Below the pieces are notes generated by a model. That model did no database searches. It was not told the origin of the DNA and saw nothing but the letters and a program-made list of their open reading frames with translations. The translations under genes and the position numbers were made by a program. Shown here in pieces: positions 11,884-22,854 of a DNA stretch of 64,000 bases; position 1 is the first letter of the stretch; each line of letters begins with the position of its first letter. The stretch comes from Achromobacter ruhlandii (GTDB lineage: Bacteria > Pseudomonadota > Gammaproteobacteria > Burkholderiales > Burkholderiaceae_B). The DNA lies in contig NZ_CADIJL010000001.1 in the NCBI RefSeq assembly GCF_902859695.1, positions 310,001-374,000 on the forward strand, written 5' to 3'.

Positions 11884-12729
11884 CTATGCCTGCGCGGTGT
11901 CCGCCAGCAGCGCGGCATAGCCAGCGCGCGAGTCCGGCCATTGCAGCGCCAGGCCGCTGGCCCGCAGACGGGCGTTGCTGAGCTTCTTGCTGCCGACCCC
12001 CTTGGGCGCGGGGCCGTCGCCAGGCGCTGGCGCGCCGATCATCCGCGCCAGGTCGGCATAGAGTTCATGCAGCGGCAGGGGCGTGTCGTCGCAGCCGATG
12101 TAGACCGGCAACGCATCGGGCAGCAGCGCCACGTGCGCGATGGCGGCCGCGGCGTCGTCGATGTGGATGCGGTTGGCCCAGTGCGGCGGTTCAAGCGGCG
12201 CGCTGGCCTTGCCCGTCCGCAGCCGTTCGATCAGTTGCAAGCGGCCGGGGCCGTAGAGGCCGGCGAAGCGCAGGGTGGTGTGCGGGGTCGCGCGCGCGGC
12301 CAGCGCCGCTTCCGCCTCGAGCAGGATGCGGCCGTTGAAGCCTTGCGGCGCGGGCGGCGTGTCTTCATCGACCCAGTCGCCGCAATGTTCGCCATACACC
12401 GCGCTGGACGATACGAACACGATGCGCTCGACCTGGCGCGTGTCGAGCGCATCCAGCACGTGGTTCAGGCCGTCGACGAACACGGCGCGATAGGCGGCGG
12501 GATCGCGCGCGCCGGCGGTGGCGACGTGGATCACGCGGGTGATGCCAGCCGGCAGCGCCGGCAGGCTATCGGGTTGGCTGATGTCGCCCGCCAGCCAGCG
12601 GATGCCGCTGGCGTCGTCGGCCGGCGGGCGGCGGCGCAATGCGTAGACCGTGTCGCCGCGCGCCAGCAGGCGGCGCGCGGCGCGTTGGCCGAGATCGCCG
12701 CAGCCGATGAAAAGCACGCGTTCAGCCAT
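11884..12729 (-). CDS. NAD(P)-dependent epimerase/dehydratase-like SDR (YeeZ-type)
   Basis: A 281-residue extended-SDR Rossmann protein. The nucleotide-binding motif is FIGCGDLG (residues 7-14), followed by the SSSAVYG strand and FAGLYGPGR. The canonical YxxxK lysine is not apparent, as in the YeeZ/ActC-like branch, so catalytic competence is uncertain. It lies 15 bases downstream of the ETF-QO gene stop and 71 bp upstream of the P450, all on the minus strand. The start at 12729 gives the complete Rossmann fold. Function unknown. Confidence 0.78.
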   Translation of the reverse strand: MAERVLFIGCGDLGQRAARRLLARGDTVYALRRRPPADDASGIRWLAGDISQPDSLPALPAGITRVIHVATAGARDPAAYRAVFVDGLNHVLDALDTRQVERIVFVSSSAVYGEHCGDWVDEDTPPAPQGFNGRILLEAEAALAARATPHTTLRFAGLYGPGRLQLIERLRTGKASAPLEPPHWANRIHIDDAAAAIAHVALLPDALPVYIGCDDTPLPLHELYADLARMIGAPAPGDGPAPKGVGSKKLSNARLRASGLALQWPDSRAGYAALLADTAQA

Positions 12730-12744
12730 GGCCGCCGATGCCTG

Positions 12745-14391
12745 CTACATGCCGCTGTAGACCGGGCCCTCGCCGCCTTGCGGCGCCACCCAGACGATGT
12801 TCTGGGTCGGGTCCTTGATGTCGCAGGTCTTGCAGTGCACGCAGTTCTGCGCGTTGATCTGCAGGCGGTCCTCGCCATGGTCGTCCTTGACGAACTCATA
12901 GACGCCGGCAGGGCAGTAGCGCGATTCCGGGCCGCCGTACTTGGCCAGGTTGACCTGCACCGGCACCGAGGGATCCTTCAGCGTCAGGTGGACGGGCTCG
13001 TTCTCGTCGTGGTTGGTGTTGGAGATGAACACCGAGCTGAGCTTGTCGAAGGTCAGCTTGCCGTCGGGCTTGGGGTAATCGATGCGGGCGCACTGCGAAG
13101 CGGGCTGCAGGCAGGCGTGGTCCGGCTTGCTGTGGCGCAGGGTCCAGGGCATCTTGCCCTTGAACACCAATTGCTCGATGCCGGTCATCAGCGTGGCCAC
13201 GGTGCGGCCCTTCTTGAACCACTGCTTGAAGTTGCGGGCCTTGTTCAGCTCGGTGTGCAGCCACGAACTCTTGAAGGCCTCGGGATACGCGGCCAGTTCG
13301 TCGTGGCGGCGGTCGGCCACCAACGCGTCGAACGCGGCCTCGGCGGCCAGCTTGCCGGACTTGATGGCGGCATGGCTGCCCTTGATGCGCGAGGCGTTCA
13401 GGAAGCCGGCCTCACAGCCGACCAGCACGCCGCCGGGGAAGGTCAGCTTGGGCAGCGACAGCAGGCCGCCCGCCGTGATGGCGCGCGCGCCATAGGCGAT
13501 GCGCTTGCCGCCTTCGAAGGTGCCGCGGATGGCCGGATGGGTTTTGTAGCGCTGGAATTCGTCGAACGGCGACAGCCAGGGGTTGGCGTAGTCCAGGCCG
13601 ACGATCATGCCCACCGCCACCAGGTTGTTGTCCAGGTGGTAGAGGAACGAGCCGCCGTAGGTGTCGGAATCCAGCGGCCAGCCGGCGGTGTGGATGACCA
13701 GGCCGGGCTTGGACTGGGCCGGATCGACTTCCCACATTTCCTTGATGCCGATGCCGTAGGCCTGCGGGTCGCGGCCGTCGTCGAGCTTGTAGCGTTCGAT
13801 CAACTGGCGGCCGAGCTGGCCGCGCGCGCCTTCGGCGAACACCGTGTAGCGCGCGTGCAGTTCCATGCCGGGCTGGTAGTGGGCGGTATGGCTGCCGTCG
13901 CGGGCCACGCCCATGTCGCCGGTGGCCACGCCGCGCACCGCGCCGTTCTCGTCGTACAGCACTTCGACCGCCGCGAAGCCGGGGAAAATCTCGACGCCCA
14001 GCGCCTCGGCCTGCTCGCCCAGCCACTTGACCACGTCGCCCAGGCGGACGATGTAGTTGCCTTCATTGTGGAAACAGGGCGGCAGCAGCCAATTGGGAGT
14101 GGCGCGCGCGCCGTTCTCGGACAGGAACAGGAATTTGTCCTGCGTCACGGGCACATTCAGCGGGGCGCCCTTGTCTTTCCAGTCGGGAATCAGTTCGGTC
14201 AGCGCCAGCGGATCCATCACCGCGCCGGAAAGGATGTGGGCGCCCAGTTCGGCGCCTTTTTCCAGGACGCAGACGCCGATTTCCTGATTCTTTTCAGCGG
14301 CCAGCTGCTTCAGACGGATAGCGGTGGCCAGGCCGGCGGGACCCCCGCCAACCACGACCACGTCATATTCCATCGACTCGCGTTCAGACAT
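12745..14391 (-). CDS. Electron transfer flavoprotein-ubiquinone oxidoreductase
   Basis: A 548-residue membrane-associated FAD/[4Fe-4S] enzyme that passes electrons from ETF (reduced by acyl-CoA and amino-acid dehydrogenases) to ubiquinone. The FAD site VVVVGGGPAGLATA lies near the N-terminus; the C-terminal ferredoxin-like domain contains YCPAGVYEF and CVHCKTCDIKDP, supplying the cluster cysteines. The ATG at 14391 has a GGGGAG ribosome binding site; an upstream in-frame ATG at 14478 would add 29 unrelated residues. It is divergent from the thioesterase gene at 14504, so the 112-bp gap holds both promoters. Confidence 0.93.
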   Translation of the reverse strand: MSERESMEYDVVVVGGGPAGLATAIRLKQLAAEKNQEIGVCVLEKGAELGAHILSGAVMDPLALTELIPDWKDKGAPLNVPVTQDKFLFLSENGARATPNWLLPPCFHNEGNYIVRLGDVVKWLGEQAEALGVEIFPGFAAVEVLYDENGAVRGVATGDMGVARDGSHTAHYQPGMELHARYTVFAEGARGQLGRQLIERYKLDDGRDPQAYGIGIKEMWEVDPAQSKPGLVIHTAGWPLDSDTYGGSFLYHLDNNLVAVGMIVGLDYANPWLSPFDEFQRYKTHPAIRGTFEGGKRIAYGARAITAGGLLSLPKLTFPGGVLVGCEAGFLNASRIKGSHAAIKSGKLAAEAAFDALVADRRHDELAAYPEAFKSSWLHTELNKARNFKQWFKKGRTVATLMTGIEQLVFKGKMPWTLRHSKPDHACLQPASQCARIDYPKPDGKLTFDKLSSVFISNTNHDENEPVHLTLKDPSVPVQVNLAKYGGPESRYCPAGVYEFVKDDHGEDRLQINAQNCVHCKTCDIKDPTQNIVWVAPQGGEGPVYSGM

Positions 14392-14503
14392 TGCAAAGCT
14401 CCCCGTATGTATTCCATATATGGCTGGAAGTATTATCGGCGATTGTATTGCAGGCGGAGACCTTGCACGTCTTCGCATTTCTTTCAGCCATCAGGAGTAT
14501 TTG

Positions 14504-14953
14504 GTGAACCCGGACACACAGTCTGCGCGGATTCTGGCGGTGGGCGATACCCACCAGGTGGATTTGCCTTTGCGTTGGGGCGATTCCGACGCCTTGAACC
14601 ATCTCAACAACACCCTGTATTTCCGCCTCATGGAAGAGGCGCGCATGCAGATCCTGTACGACGCGGGCTTTGAACTGCCGGCCGACGACGGCGCCATCCT
14701 GGCGCACGCATCCTGTGATTTCCTGCGCCCGTTGACCTATCCGGCGACGGTGCGGGTGACGCACAAGGTGACGCGCATTGGCCGTTCCAGCGCCGAATTC
14801 GAGCTGCTGCTCGAGAAAGTCGGCGATGACGGCGGCCCTTACGCCCGCGGGCGCAATGTGCTGGTGTGGATGGACTACGTGGCCAATACGTCCGCTCCGT
14901 GGCCGCCCGAAGTGCTGGCGAAAATGGCCACGCAGTTCAAGCCGGCCGCCTAG
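14504..14953 (+). CDS. Acyl-CoA thioesterase, 4-hydroxybenzoyl-CoA thioesterase-like (hotdog fold)
   Basis: A 149-residue hotdog-fold thioesterase. The motif LRWGDSDALNHLNN (residues 23-36) is the 4HBT active-site region, with aspartate D27 as the likely catalytic residue. I choose the GTG at 14504 because AGGAG (14493-14497) is perfectly spaced; a longer frame starting at 14324 would overlap the divergent ETF-QO gene antisense. It presumably hydrolyses acyl-CoA esters in the cytosol. Sharing a control region with ETF-QO suggests a link to fatty-acid or acyl-CoA catabolism. Confidence 0.85.
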   Translation: MNPDTQSARILAVGDTHQVDLPLRWGDSDALNHLNNTLYFRLMEEARMQILYDAGFELPADDGAILAHASCDFLRPLTYPATVRVTHKVTRIGRSSAEFELLLEKVGDDGGPYARGRNVLVWMDYVANTSAPWPPEVLAKMATQFKPAA

Positions 14954-15247
14954 GCGCGGGGGTGGTGGCGGTCCGACTTCGATGCGGCGTTTGAAACGGC
15001 GCCCGCATTTGTCGGCCATGCCGTTAAAATCCCGCACAGAACACAATACGAATGACAGGGCGCGCCACCCTCGGCGCCGCGAACCAGCAGGCATCCGGCC
15101 AGGCCGCGATGCCGCCGGGCCGCGAGGCCGGCAGCCGCGTCCCAAGTACAAACAGGGTCCTCCCAGGATCGCCGGCCTCTCGCGAGGCATGCGCTCCGGC
15201 AGGCGGGCGGACTCTCTTCAGTTCGACCTTAACTAGGAGTTGGAGCG

Positions 15248-15946
15248 ATGGACAAGGTTTTTGCAAGCGCCCAGGAGGCGCTGGCAGGCATCGTCAAGGA
15301 CGGCCAGATGATCGCCGTGGGCGGTTTCGGCCTCTGCGGCATCCCGGAGGCCCTGATCGCCGCGCTGCGCGATTCGGGCGTCAAGGATCTCACGTGCATC
15401 AGCAATAACGCGGGTGTCGACGGCTTCGGCCTGGGCCAATTGCTGAACACCCGCCAGGTCCGCAAGATGATTGCCTCGTACGTGGGCGAGAACAAGGAAT
15501 TCGAGCGCCAGTACCTGTCGGGCGAACTCGAGCTGGAGTTCACGCCCCAGGGCACGCTGGCCGAGAAGCTGCGCGCCGGCGGCGCGGGCATCCCGGCTTT
15601 CTTCACCCGCACCGGCGTGGGCACCATCGTCGCCGACGGCAAGGAAATCCGCGAATTCGACGGTCACCAATACGTGATGGAACGCTCGCTGGTGCCGGAC
15701 GTGTCGCTGGTCAAGGCGCATATCGCCGACCGCAGCGGCAACCTGGTGTTCCGCAAGACCGCGCGCAACTTCAACCCGAACGTGGCCATGGCCGGCAAGT
15801 TCACGGTGGTCGAGGTCGAGCAGATCGTCGACACCGGCAGCCTGGACCCCGACCAGATCCACCTGCCCGGCATCTATGTGCACCGGATCGTGCTGAACGC
15901 CAATCCGGAAAAGCGCATCGAACAACGCACCACTCGCCCGGCCTAA
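15248..15946 (+). CDS. scoA: 3-oxoacid CoA-transferase subunit A (succinyl-CoA:acetoacetate type)
   Basis: The 232-residue alpha subunit of a class I CoA-transferase, moving CoA from succinyl-CoA to acetoacetate (ketone-body use). The sequence [15 protein letters not shown] (residues 23-37) is the CoA-transferase signature of subunit A. The preceding GTTGGAG region supplies the ribosome binding site. scoB follows 12 bases downstream; together they form a two-gene operon ending at the hairpin at 16636. The alternative PcaI/J (3-oxoadipate) assignment is less likely because no aromatic catabolic genes are nearby, but it cannot be excluded from sequence alone. Confidence 0.88.
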   Translation: MDKVFASAQEALAGIVKDGQMIAVGGFGLCGIPEALIAALRDSGVKDLTCISNNAGVDGFGLGQLLNTRQVRKMIASYVGENKEFERQYLSGELELEFTPQGTLAEKLRAGGAGIPAFFTRTGVGTIVADGKEIREFDGHQYVMERSLVPDVSLVKAHIADRSGNLVFRKTARNFNPNVAMAGKFTVVEVEQIVDTGSLDPDQIHLPGIYVHRIVLNANPEKRIEQRTTRPA

Positions 15947-15958
15947 GGAGAACACGAC

Positions 15959-16612
15959 ATGGCATGGTCCCGCGATGAAATGGCGGCGCGCGCCGCGCGC
16001 GAGCTGCAAGACGGTTTTTACGTGAACCTGGGTATCGGCCTGCCGACCCTGGTGGCCAACCACGTGCCCAAGGGCGTCGAAGTCTGGCTGCAATCCGAAA
16101 ACGGCCTGCTGGGCATCGGCCCGTTCCCCACCGACGCCGAGGTCGACGCCGACCTGATCAACGCCGGCAAGCAGACCGTCACGACGCTGCCCGGCTCGTC
16201 GATCTTCTCGTCGGCCGACTCGTTCGCGATGATCCGCGGCGGCAAGATCAACCTGGCCATCCTGGGCGCGATGCAGGTCTCCGAGAAGGGCGACCTGGCC
16301 AACTGGATGATCCCGGGCAAGATGGTCAAGGGCATGGGCGGCGCGATGGACCTGGTGGCCGGTGTCGGCCGCGTGGTCGTGCTGATGGAACACGTGGCCA
16401 AGAAGAAGGACGGCACCGAGGACATCAAGCTGCTGCCCGAATGCAACCTGCCGCTGACCGGCGTGGGCGTGGTCGACCTGATCATCACCGACCTGGGCGT
16501 GATGGAAGTCACCGACAACGGCCTGAAGCTGCTGGAAACGGCCCCTGGCGTGACGGTGGACGAGATCCAGTCCAAGACGGCCGCCAAGATGGATGTGTCG
16601 GCGGTCAAGTAA
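15959..16612 (+). CDS. scoB: 3-oxoacid CoA-transferase subunit B
   Basis: The 217-residue beta subunit of the CoA-transferase, containing the catalytic glutamate in the motif QSENGLLG (about residues 45-52), where the enzyme-CoA thioester forms. The [13 protein letters not shown] segment and C-terminal GVTVDEI are typical. It starts 12 bases after scoA with AAGGAG upstream and acts as a heteromer with it. The operon ends at a terminator 24 bp downstream. Confidence 0.9.
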   Translation: MAWSRDEMAARAARELQDGFYVNLGIGLPTLVANHVPKGVEVWLQSENGLLGIGPFPTDAEVDADLINAGKQTVTTLPGSSIFSSADSFAMIRGGKINLAILGAMQVSEKGDLANWMIPGKMVKGMGGAMDLVAGVGRVVVLMEHVAKKKDGTEDIKLLPECNLPLTGVGVVDLIITDLGVMEVTDNGLKLLETAPGVTVDEIQSKTAAKMDVSAVK

Positions 16613-16635
16613 TCCGCCGCCAAGGCATCATGAAT

Positions 16636-16658
16636 AACGCCCCGCAAGGGGCGTTTTT
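16636..16658. terminator. Terminator after scoB
   Basis: Stem AACGCCCC (16636-16643), loop GCAA, and GGGGCG plus a T run (16648-16658). It lies between convergent scoB and elaA-like genes and mainly serves the plus strand. Confidence 0.85.
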
Positions 16659-16708
16659 CATTGAGGGCCCGCCAGGCGTGGCGGGCAGGGCGCCCCGGGG
16701 CGCGGCGA

Positions 16709-17167
16709 TCAGGCCGCTTCGCGCAGCAGCATGCCGACGTGCGGAATGCCGTCTTCGATGTATTCCTCGGTCACCGGCACGAAGCCGTGGCCGGCGTAAT
16801 AGGCGCGTAGCCTGGCCTGCGCGCCCAGGTAGACCGGTTGGCCCGGCCACAGCCGCGCCACTTCGTCCTTGGCGCGGCGCATCAGCTCGTGCCCCAGGCC
16901 CGTGCCGCGCGCCGCCGGCGCCGTGATGACGCGGCCAATGACCGCCTGGCCGTCGTTCAGCGCGGGTTCGAGCAGGCGGCAATAGGCCAGCAGCGCGCCG
17001 TTTTCCCAGGCCATCAGGTGTTCCGTCTGTCCCTGCAGGTCCTTGCCGTCCATATCCAGGAAGACGCAGTCCTGTTCCACCACGAAGACTTCCGAGCGCA
17101 GGCGCAGGATGGCGTAGAGCTCGGCCAGGGTCAGCTCGGCGTGGGGCTTGCAGGTCCAGAGGGGCAT
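16709..17167 (-). CDS. GNAT-family N-acetyltransferase, ElaA-like
   Basis: A 152-residue acetyltransferase of the ElaA group (GNAT fold). Visible are the ElaA N-terminal block LYAILRLRSEVFVVEQ, the VIGRVITAPAARGTGLG acetyl-CoA pyrophosphate loop (R/QxxGxG type) and the C-terminal FVPVTEEYIEDGIPHVGM. The acceptor substrate is not known. Monocistronic, convergent with scoAB and divergent from the RpiR-type regulator. The start at 17167 is the only sensible one. Confidence 0.86.
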   Translation of the reverse strand: MPLWTCKPHAELTLAELYAILRLRSEVFVVEQDCVFLDMDGKDLQGQTEHLMAWENGALLAYCRLLEPALNDGQAVIGRVITAPAARGTGLGHELMRRAKDEVARLWPGQPVYLGAQARLRAYYAGHGFVPVTEEYIEDGIPHVGMLLREAA

Positions 17168-17259
17168 GTGAAAAGTCCGAAATTCGAGGCAGAAAGGCGG
17201 GGATCAAGCGTACATCAAACCGGCCCCGTTTCTTTTGAAGCACTGTTACATAAATTCAC

Positions 17260-17324
17260 GGGTATACCCTTAGTATGAAAATGAATTTTCTTATCTAAAA
17301 TTTGTGTGTAAACAGATTTACACA
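17260..17324 (+). promoter_or_regulatory. Candidate operator region upstream of the RpiR-type regulator
   Basis: A perfect dyad TGTGTAAA (17305-17312), 4-bp spacer CAGA, TTTACACA (17317-17324) lies 33 bp before the regulator's start codon. A perfect 10-bp palindrome GGGTATACCC (17260-17269) lies further upstream, in an AT-rich stretch that probably contains the promoter. RpiR-type proteins commonly bind dyads near their own promoters, so autoregulation of the peptide operon is plausible. This is inference from symmetry. Confidence 0.5.
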
Positions 17325-17356
17325 AACCTCCGCTACGTTTTCCCCCCTGATTCTCG

Positions 17357-18232
17357 ATGACCAAGGCCGCACTCACGATCGCTGATCGGATCGCCCGGGC
17401 CCAGCCCGCGCTGAGCCGCACGCAGCACAAGATGGCCGAGTACGTCCTGGCGCACCAGTTCCGCGTCGCCACGATGACCATCGACGAATTCGCGACGGCC
17501 GCGGGGGTGTCGGTCGCCACCGCCAACCGTTTCGCGCGCGCCCTGGACCTGCCGGGTTACCCGCAATTCCGCGCCGAACTGGCGCGCGGTTTCGAGGCGG
17601 CGCTGGAGCCGGTCGAAAAATTGCGCACCGAACTCGCGCATTCGGCCAGCGCGGTGCAGATATTCGCCGCGACGCTCGAAGAAGACATCCGCAACGCCCA
17701 GCGCAACCTGCAGAGCCTGGATGCCACCGCCTGTGAACAGGCGGTCGACGCCATCCTGGCCGCCGACCGCGTCTTCATCATCGGTTTCGGCGCCAGCGGT
17801 TTCCTGGCCGGCATGCTGCAGCGCGGCCTGTGCATGCACCTGCATTCGGTCGAATCGCTGGCGGGCCCCGGCGGCGTGTCGCACGCCGCCCGCCAGATGT
17901 CGCGCATGACCAGCAAGGATCTGGTCATCGCGATCGGCTTTCCGCGCTACCTGGCCGATACCGTCACCCTGGCCGGCGCCGCCAAGCAGGCCGGCGTGCC
18001 GGTGCTGGTGCTGACCGACAAGCCCACCTCGCCGCTGGCGCCGACCGCGTCGGTGGTGCTGTATGCCGTGTCCACGCGCCAGCTGATCCCCAATTCCGAA
18101 ACCGCCGCGCTGGGCCTGATCGAAGCCCTTTCGGCGGCGGTGGCCTATCGGGCCAAGAATTCCGTCGCGGCCGCCGCTGGGGTGACCCAGTCCGTGATGC
18201 CGTGGCTCATCCATGGAGTAGGTAAACGATGA
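17357..18232 (+). CDS. MurR/RpiR-family transcriptional regulator
   Basis: A 291-residue regulator with an N-terminal RpiR-type helix-turn-helix (about residues 5-75; recognition region TIDEFATAAGVSVATANRFA at 41-60) and a C-terminal SIS sugar-isomerase domain (about 110-270), which usually senses a phosphosugar. Its stop overlaps the start of the isoaspartyl peptidase gene (ATGA at 18229-18232), so it is the first gene of the peptide-uptake operon and very likely its local regulator. The TGTGTAAA dyad upstream is a candidate binding site. The effector may be a peptidoglycan-derived or other amino-sugar, but that is only inference. Confidence 0.88.
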   Translation: MTKAALTIADRIARAQPALSRTQHKMAEYVLAHQFRVATMTIDEFATAAGVSVATANRFARALDLPGYPQFRAELARGFEAALEPVEKLRTELAHSASAVQIFAATLEEDIRNAQRNLQSLDATACEQAVDAILAADRVFIIGFGASGFLAGMLQRGLCMHLHSVESLAGPGGVSHAARQMSRMTSKDLVIAIGFPRYLADTVTLAGAAKQAGVPVLVLTDKPTSPLAPTASVVLYAVSTRQLIPNSETAALGLIEALSAAVAYRAKNSVAAAAGVTQSVMPWLIHGVGKR

Positions 18233-19209
18233 TTCAACCCGTGATCGCGATTCACGGTGGCGCCGGCGCGATGTCCCGCGCGGCCATGTCGCCCGAGAAA
18301 GAGCAGGAATACCTGAGCGCCCTCGAGTCCATCCTGACCGCCGGGCAGGCCGTGCTGGCCCGTGGCGGTAGCGCGCTGGACGCCGTCACCGAAGCCGTGC
18401 GCCTCCTGGAAGATTGCCCGCTGTTCAACGCCGGCCATGGCGCCGTGTTCACCAGCGCCGGCACCCATGAACTGGACGCCGCCATCATGGACGGCGCCAC
18501 GCTGCGTTCGGGCGCCATCGCCAATGTCAACTGCGTGCGCAACCCGGTGTTCGCCGCGCGCAAGGTCATGGAAACCAGCAAGCACGTGCTGTTCGTGGGC
18601 GAGGGCGCCGAAGCCTTCGCCAAGGAAGCCGGCCTGGAAATTGTCGACCCCTCGTATTTCTCCACCGAGGCGCGCCGCGAGCAATTGCTGCGCGTGCAGC
18701 GCGAAACGCCGGAAGCGGCGGTGCTGGACCACGACGGCCAGGCCATGGTCGCGCGCGGCCAGCCGGCGCCGGCCGATCCGCTGGATGCGGACAAGAAGTT
18801 CGGCACCGTGGGCGCCGTGGCCGTGGACGCGCAGGGCAACCTGGCCGCGGCCACCTCCACCGGCGGCATCACCAACAAGCAGGTCGGCCGCGTCGGCGAC
18901 GCGCCGCTGATCGGCGCCGGCACCTATGCCAGCAACAAGACCTGCGCCGTGTCCACGACGGGCACGGGCGAGATGTTCATCCGCATGGTCGCCGCCTATG
19001 ACGTGGCGGCCCAGATGGAATATTGCGGCGCCTCGCTGGAAACGGCGGCGGACCGCGTCGTGATGGAAAAACTGCCCACCATCGGCGGCAAGGGCGGCCT
19101 GGTGGCCGTTGACGCCCAGGGCAATGTGGCCTTGCCGTTCAACACGGAAGGCATGTACCGCGGTTACGCCCGCGTCGGCGAGAAGCCGGTCACCGCCATC
19201 TACCGCTGA
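18229..19209 (+). CDS. iaaA: Isoaspartyl peptidase/L-asparaginase (plant-type, Ntn hydrolase)
   Basis: A 326-residue Ntn-hydrolase precursor that autocleaves to expose an N-terminal threonine and hydrolyses beta-aspartyl dipeptides and asparagine. The cleavage/nucleophile site is [10 protein letters not shown], with T193; IAIHGGAGA (residues 7-15) and the TSTGGITNK segment are also diagnostic. Overlapping the regulator gene by 4 bases, it is followed by gsiA 46 bp later, the same gene order as E. coli iaaA-gsiABCD. It probably acts on imported peptides. Confidence 0.92.
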   Translation: MIQPVIAIHGGAGAMSRAAMSPEKEQEYLSALESILTAGQAVLARGGSALDAVTEAVRLLEDCPLFNAGHGAVFTSAGTHELDAAIMDGATLRSGAIANVNCVRNPVFAARKVMETSKHVLFVGEGAEAFAKEAGLEIVDPSYFSTEARREQLLRVQRETPEAAVLDHDGQAMVARGQPAPADPLDADKKFGTVGAVAVDAQGNLAAATSTGGITNKQVGRVGDAPLIGAGTYASNKTCAVSTTGTGEMFIRMVAAYDVAAQMEYCGASLETAADRVVMEKLPTIGGKGGLVAVDAQGNVALPFNTEGMYRGYARVGEKPVTAIYR

Positions 19210-19255
19210 GCGGCGGCGGGCTTCGTTTTTGTCAGTTTTGGGGATTACTAGAGAT

Positions 19256-21142
<1,887 letters not shown>

Positions 21143-21208
21143 GTCAGTTGTCGTACTTGTTTTTCTTCCACCAAACCCCCTAATTCCGCACAGGAACCAG
21201 GAGTTGCA

Positions 21209-22762
21209 ATGATGAAAGTTCTGCGCCCCACCAAGCTGATGGCCGCCGCCGCGGTGGCCTTCGGCGTGCTCACCTCGCCGCTGGCGCATGCTGCCAAGGA
21301 CGTGACGTTTGCCGTCTCCATCGCGCTGGAAACGCTCGACCCGTACAACACCAACAGCACGCTGAACCAGGCGGCCGGCAAGGCCTACTACGAAGGCCTG
21401 TTCGAGTTCGACAAGGACCTGAAGGTCCAGAAGGTCCTGGCCACCGACTACACCGTCAGCGAAGACGGCCTGGTGTATACCTTCAAGCTGCGCGATGGCG
21501 TCAAGTTCCATGACGGCACCCCGTTCAACGCCGAAGCCGTCAAGATCAACTTCGACCGTCCGGCCAACCCGGAAAACCGCCTGTCGCGCTACATCCAGTT
21601 CAGCGTCATCGACAAGACCGAAGTGGTCGATCCGCTGACCGTCAAGATCACCCTGAAGAAGCCGTTCTCGGCCTTCATCAACGCGCTGGCCCACCCGGCC
21701 GCCATGATGATCTCGCCCGCCGCCCTGGCCAAGTACGGCAAGGAAATCGGCTTCCACCCGGTCGGCACCGGCCCGTTCGAATTCGTCGAATGGAAGCCCG
21801 CTGAATACCTGAAGGTCAAGAAGTTCGACGGCTACTGGAAGAAGGGCTACCCGAAGGTCGACACCCTGACGTTCCGCACCGTCACCGACAACAACACCCG
21901 CGCCGCCGTGGTGCAGACGGGCGAAGCGCAGTTCGCTTTCCCGGTGCCGTTCGAGCAGGCCGCCGTGCTGGCCAAGAACGACAAGCTGGACGTGGTCGAC
22001 CACAAGAACTCGATCATGGCCCGCTACCTGTCGATGAACACGCAGCAAAAGCCGTTCGACAACGTCAAGGTGCGTGAAGCCATCAACTACGCCATCAACA
22101 AGGACGCCCTGGCCAAGGTCGCTTTCTCGGGCTACGCCACCGTCGTCGACGGCGTCGTGCCGCAAGGCGTGGATTTTGCCCACAAGACCGGCCCGTGGCC
22201 GTACGACATCAAGAAGGCCAAGGCCCTGCTGGCCGAAGCCGGCTACCCCAACGGCTTCGAGAGCCAGCTCTGGTCCGCCTACAACGACGGCACCTCGGTG
22301 AAGGTGGTGCAGTTCCTGCAGCAGCAACTGGCGCAAGTCGGCATCAAGGTGTCGGTGGAAGTGCTGGAATCGGGCCAGCGCGTGCAGCGCGTGCAACAGG
22401 TGCAGAAGCCTGAAGACGCCAAGGTCCGCATGTACTACGCCGGCTGGTCGTCCTCGACCGGCGAAGCCGACTGGGGCCTGCGCCCGCTGCTGACCACCGC
22501 CGCGTTCCCGCCGGTGCTCAACAACGTGTCGTACTACTCGAACAAGTCGGTTGACGACGGCATCCAGCAAGCCCTGGCGACGACCGACCGCGCCAAGAAG
22601 ACCGAGATCTACAAGACCGTTCAGGAAACCATCTGGAAGGACGCCCCGTGGGCCTTCCTGGTGACCCAGAACAACCTGTACGTCAAGTCGAAGAACCTGT
22701 CGGGCGTGTACGTGGAGCCGGACACCTCGTTCTGGTTCGGCGATATCGACCTGAAGCAGTAA
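21209..22762 (+). CDS. gsiB: Periplasmic glutathione/peptide-binding protein (SBP family 5)
   Basis: A 517-residue extracytoplasmic solute-binding protein of family 5. Residues 1-28 form a signal peptide with cleavage after AHA. The family signature block (LRDGVKFHDGTPFNAEAV, about 97-114) is present, along with VGTGPFEFVEW. The name rests on the iaaA-gsiABCD gene order; the true ligand may be glutathione or another small peptide. The start has AGGAG 6-8 bases upstream; a second ATG follows directly. Two hairpins follow before gsiC, a common way to keep the binding protein more abundant than the permeases. Confidence 0.88.
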   Translation: MMKVLRPTKLMAAAAVAFGVLTSPLAHAAKDVTFAVSIALETLDPYNTNSTLNQAAGKAYYEGLFEFDKDLKVQKVLATDYTVSEDGLVYTFKLRDGVKFHDGTPFNAEAVKINFDRPANPENRLSRYIQFSVIDKTEVVDPLTVKITLKKPFSAFINALAHPAAMMISPAALAKYGKEIGFHPVGTGPFEFVEWKPAEYLKVKKFDGYWKKGYPKVDTLTFRTVTDNNTRAAVVQTGEAQFAFPVPFEQAAVLAKNDKLDVVDHKNSIMARYLSMNTQQKPFDNVKVREAINYAINKDALAKVAFSGYATVVDGVVPQGVDFAHKTGPWPYDIKKAKALLAEAGYPNGFESQLWSAYNDGTSVKVVQFLQQQLAQVGIKVSVEVLESGQRVQRVQQVQKPEDAKVRMYYAGWSSSTGEADWGLRPLLTTAAFPPVLNNVSYYSNKSVDDGIQQALATTDRAKKTEIYKTVQETIWKDAPWAFLVTQNNLYVKSKNLSGVYVEPDTSFWFGDIDLKQ

Positions 22763-22781
22763 TCGCGCGGCGGTAACTCAC

Positions 22782-22837
22782 GGGGCCGTTCGGCCCCTTG
22801 CAAGGCCACATACGGCGGGGACGCGGTGTCCCCGCCG
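22782..22837 (+). other. Two intercistronic hairpins between gsiB and gsiC
   Basis: GGGGCC-GTTC-GGCCCC (22782-22797) is followed by CGGCGGGGAC-GCGGT-GTCCCCGCCG (22813-22837). Neither has a T run, so they are more likely mRNA-stabilising or attenuating structures at the 3' end of gsiB than full terminators. Confidence 0.65.
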
Positions 22838-22854
22838 ATGTTGCAGGAATTTCA

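Noticed and set aside
14954-15247. 294-bp gap before scoA
   Set aside because: Examined for genes, tRNA and hairpins; nothing beyond the scoA ribosome binding site could be supported.
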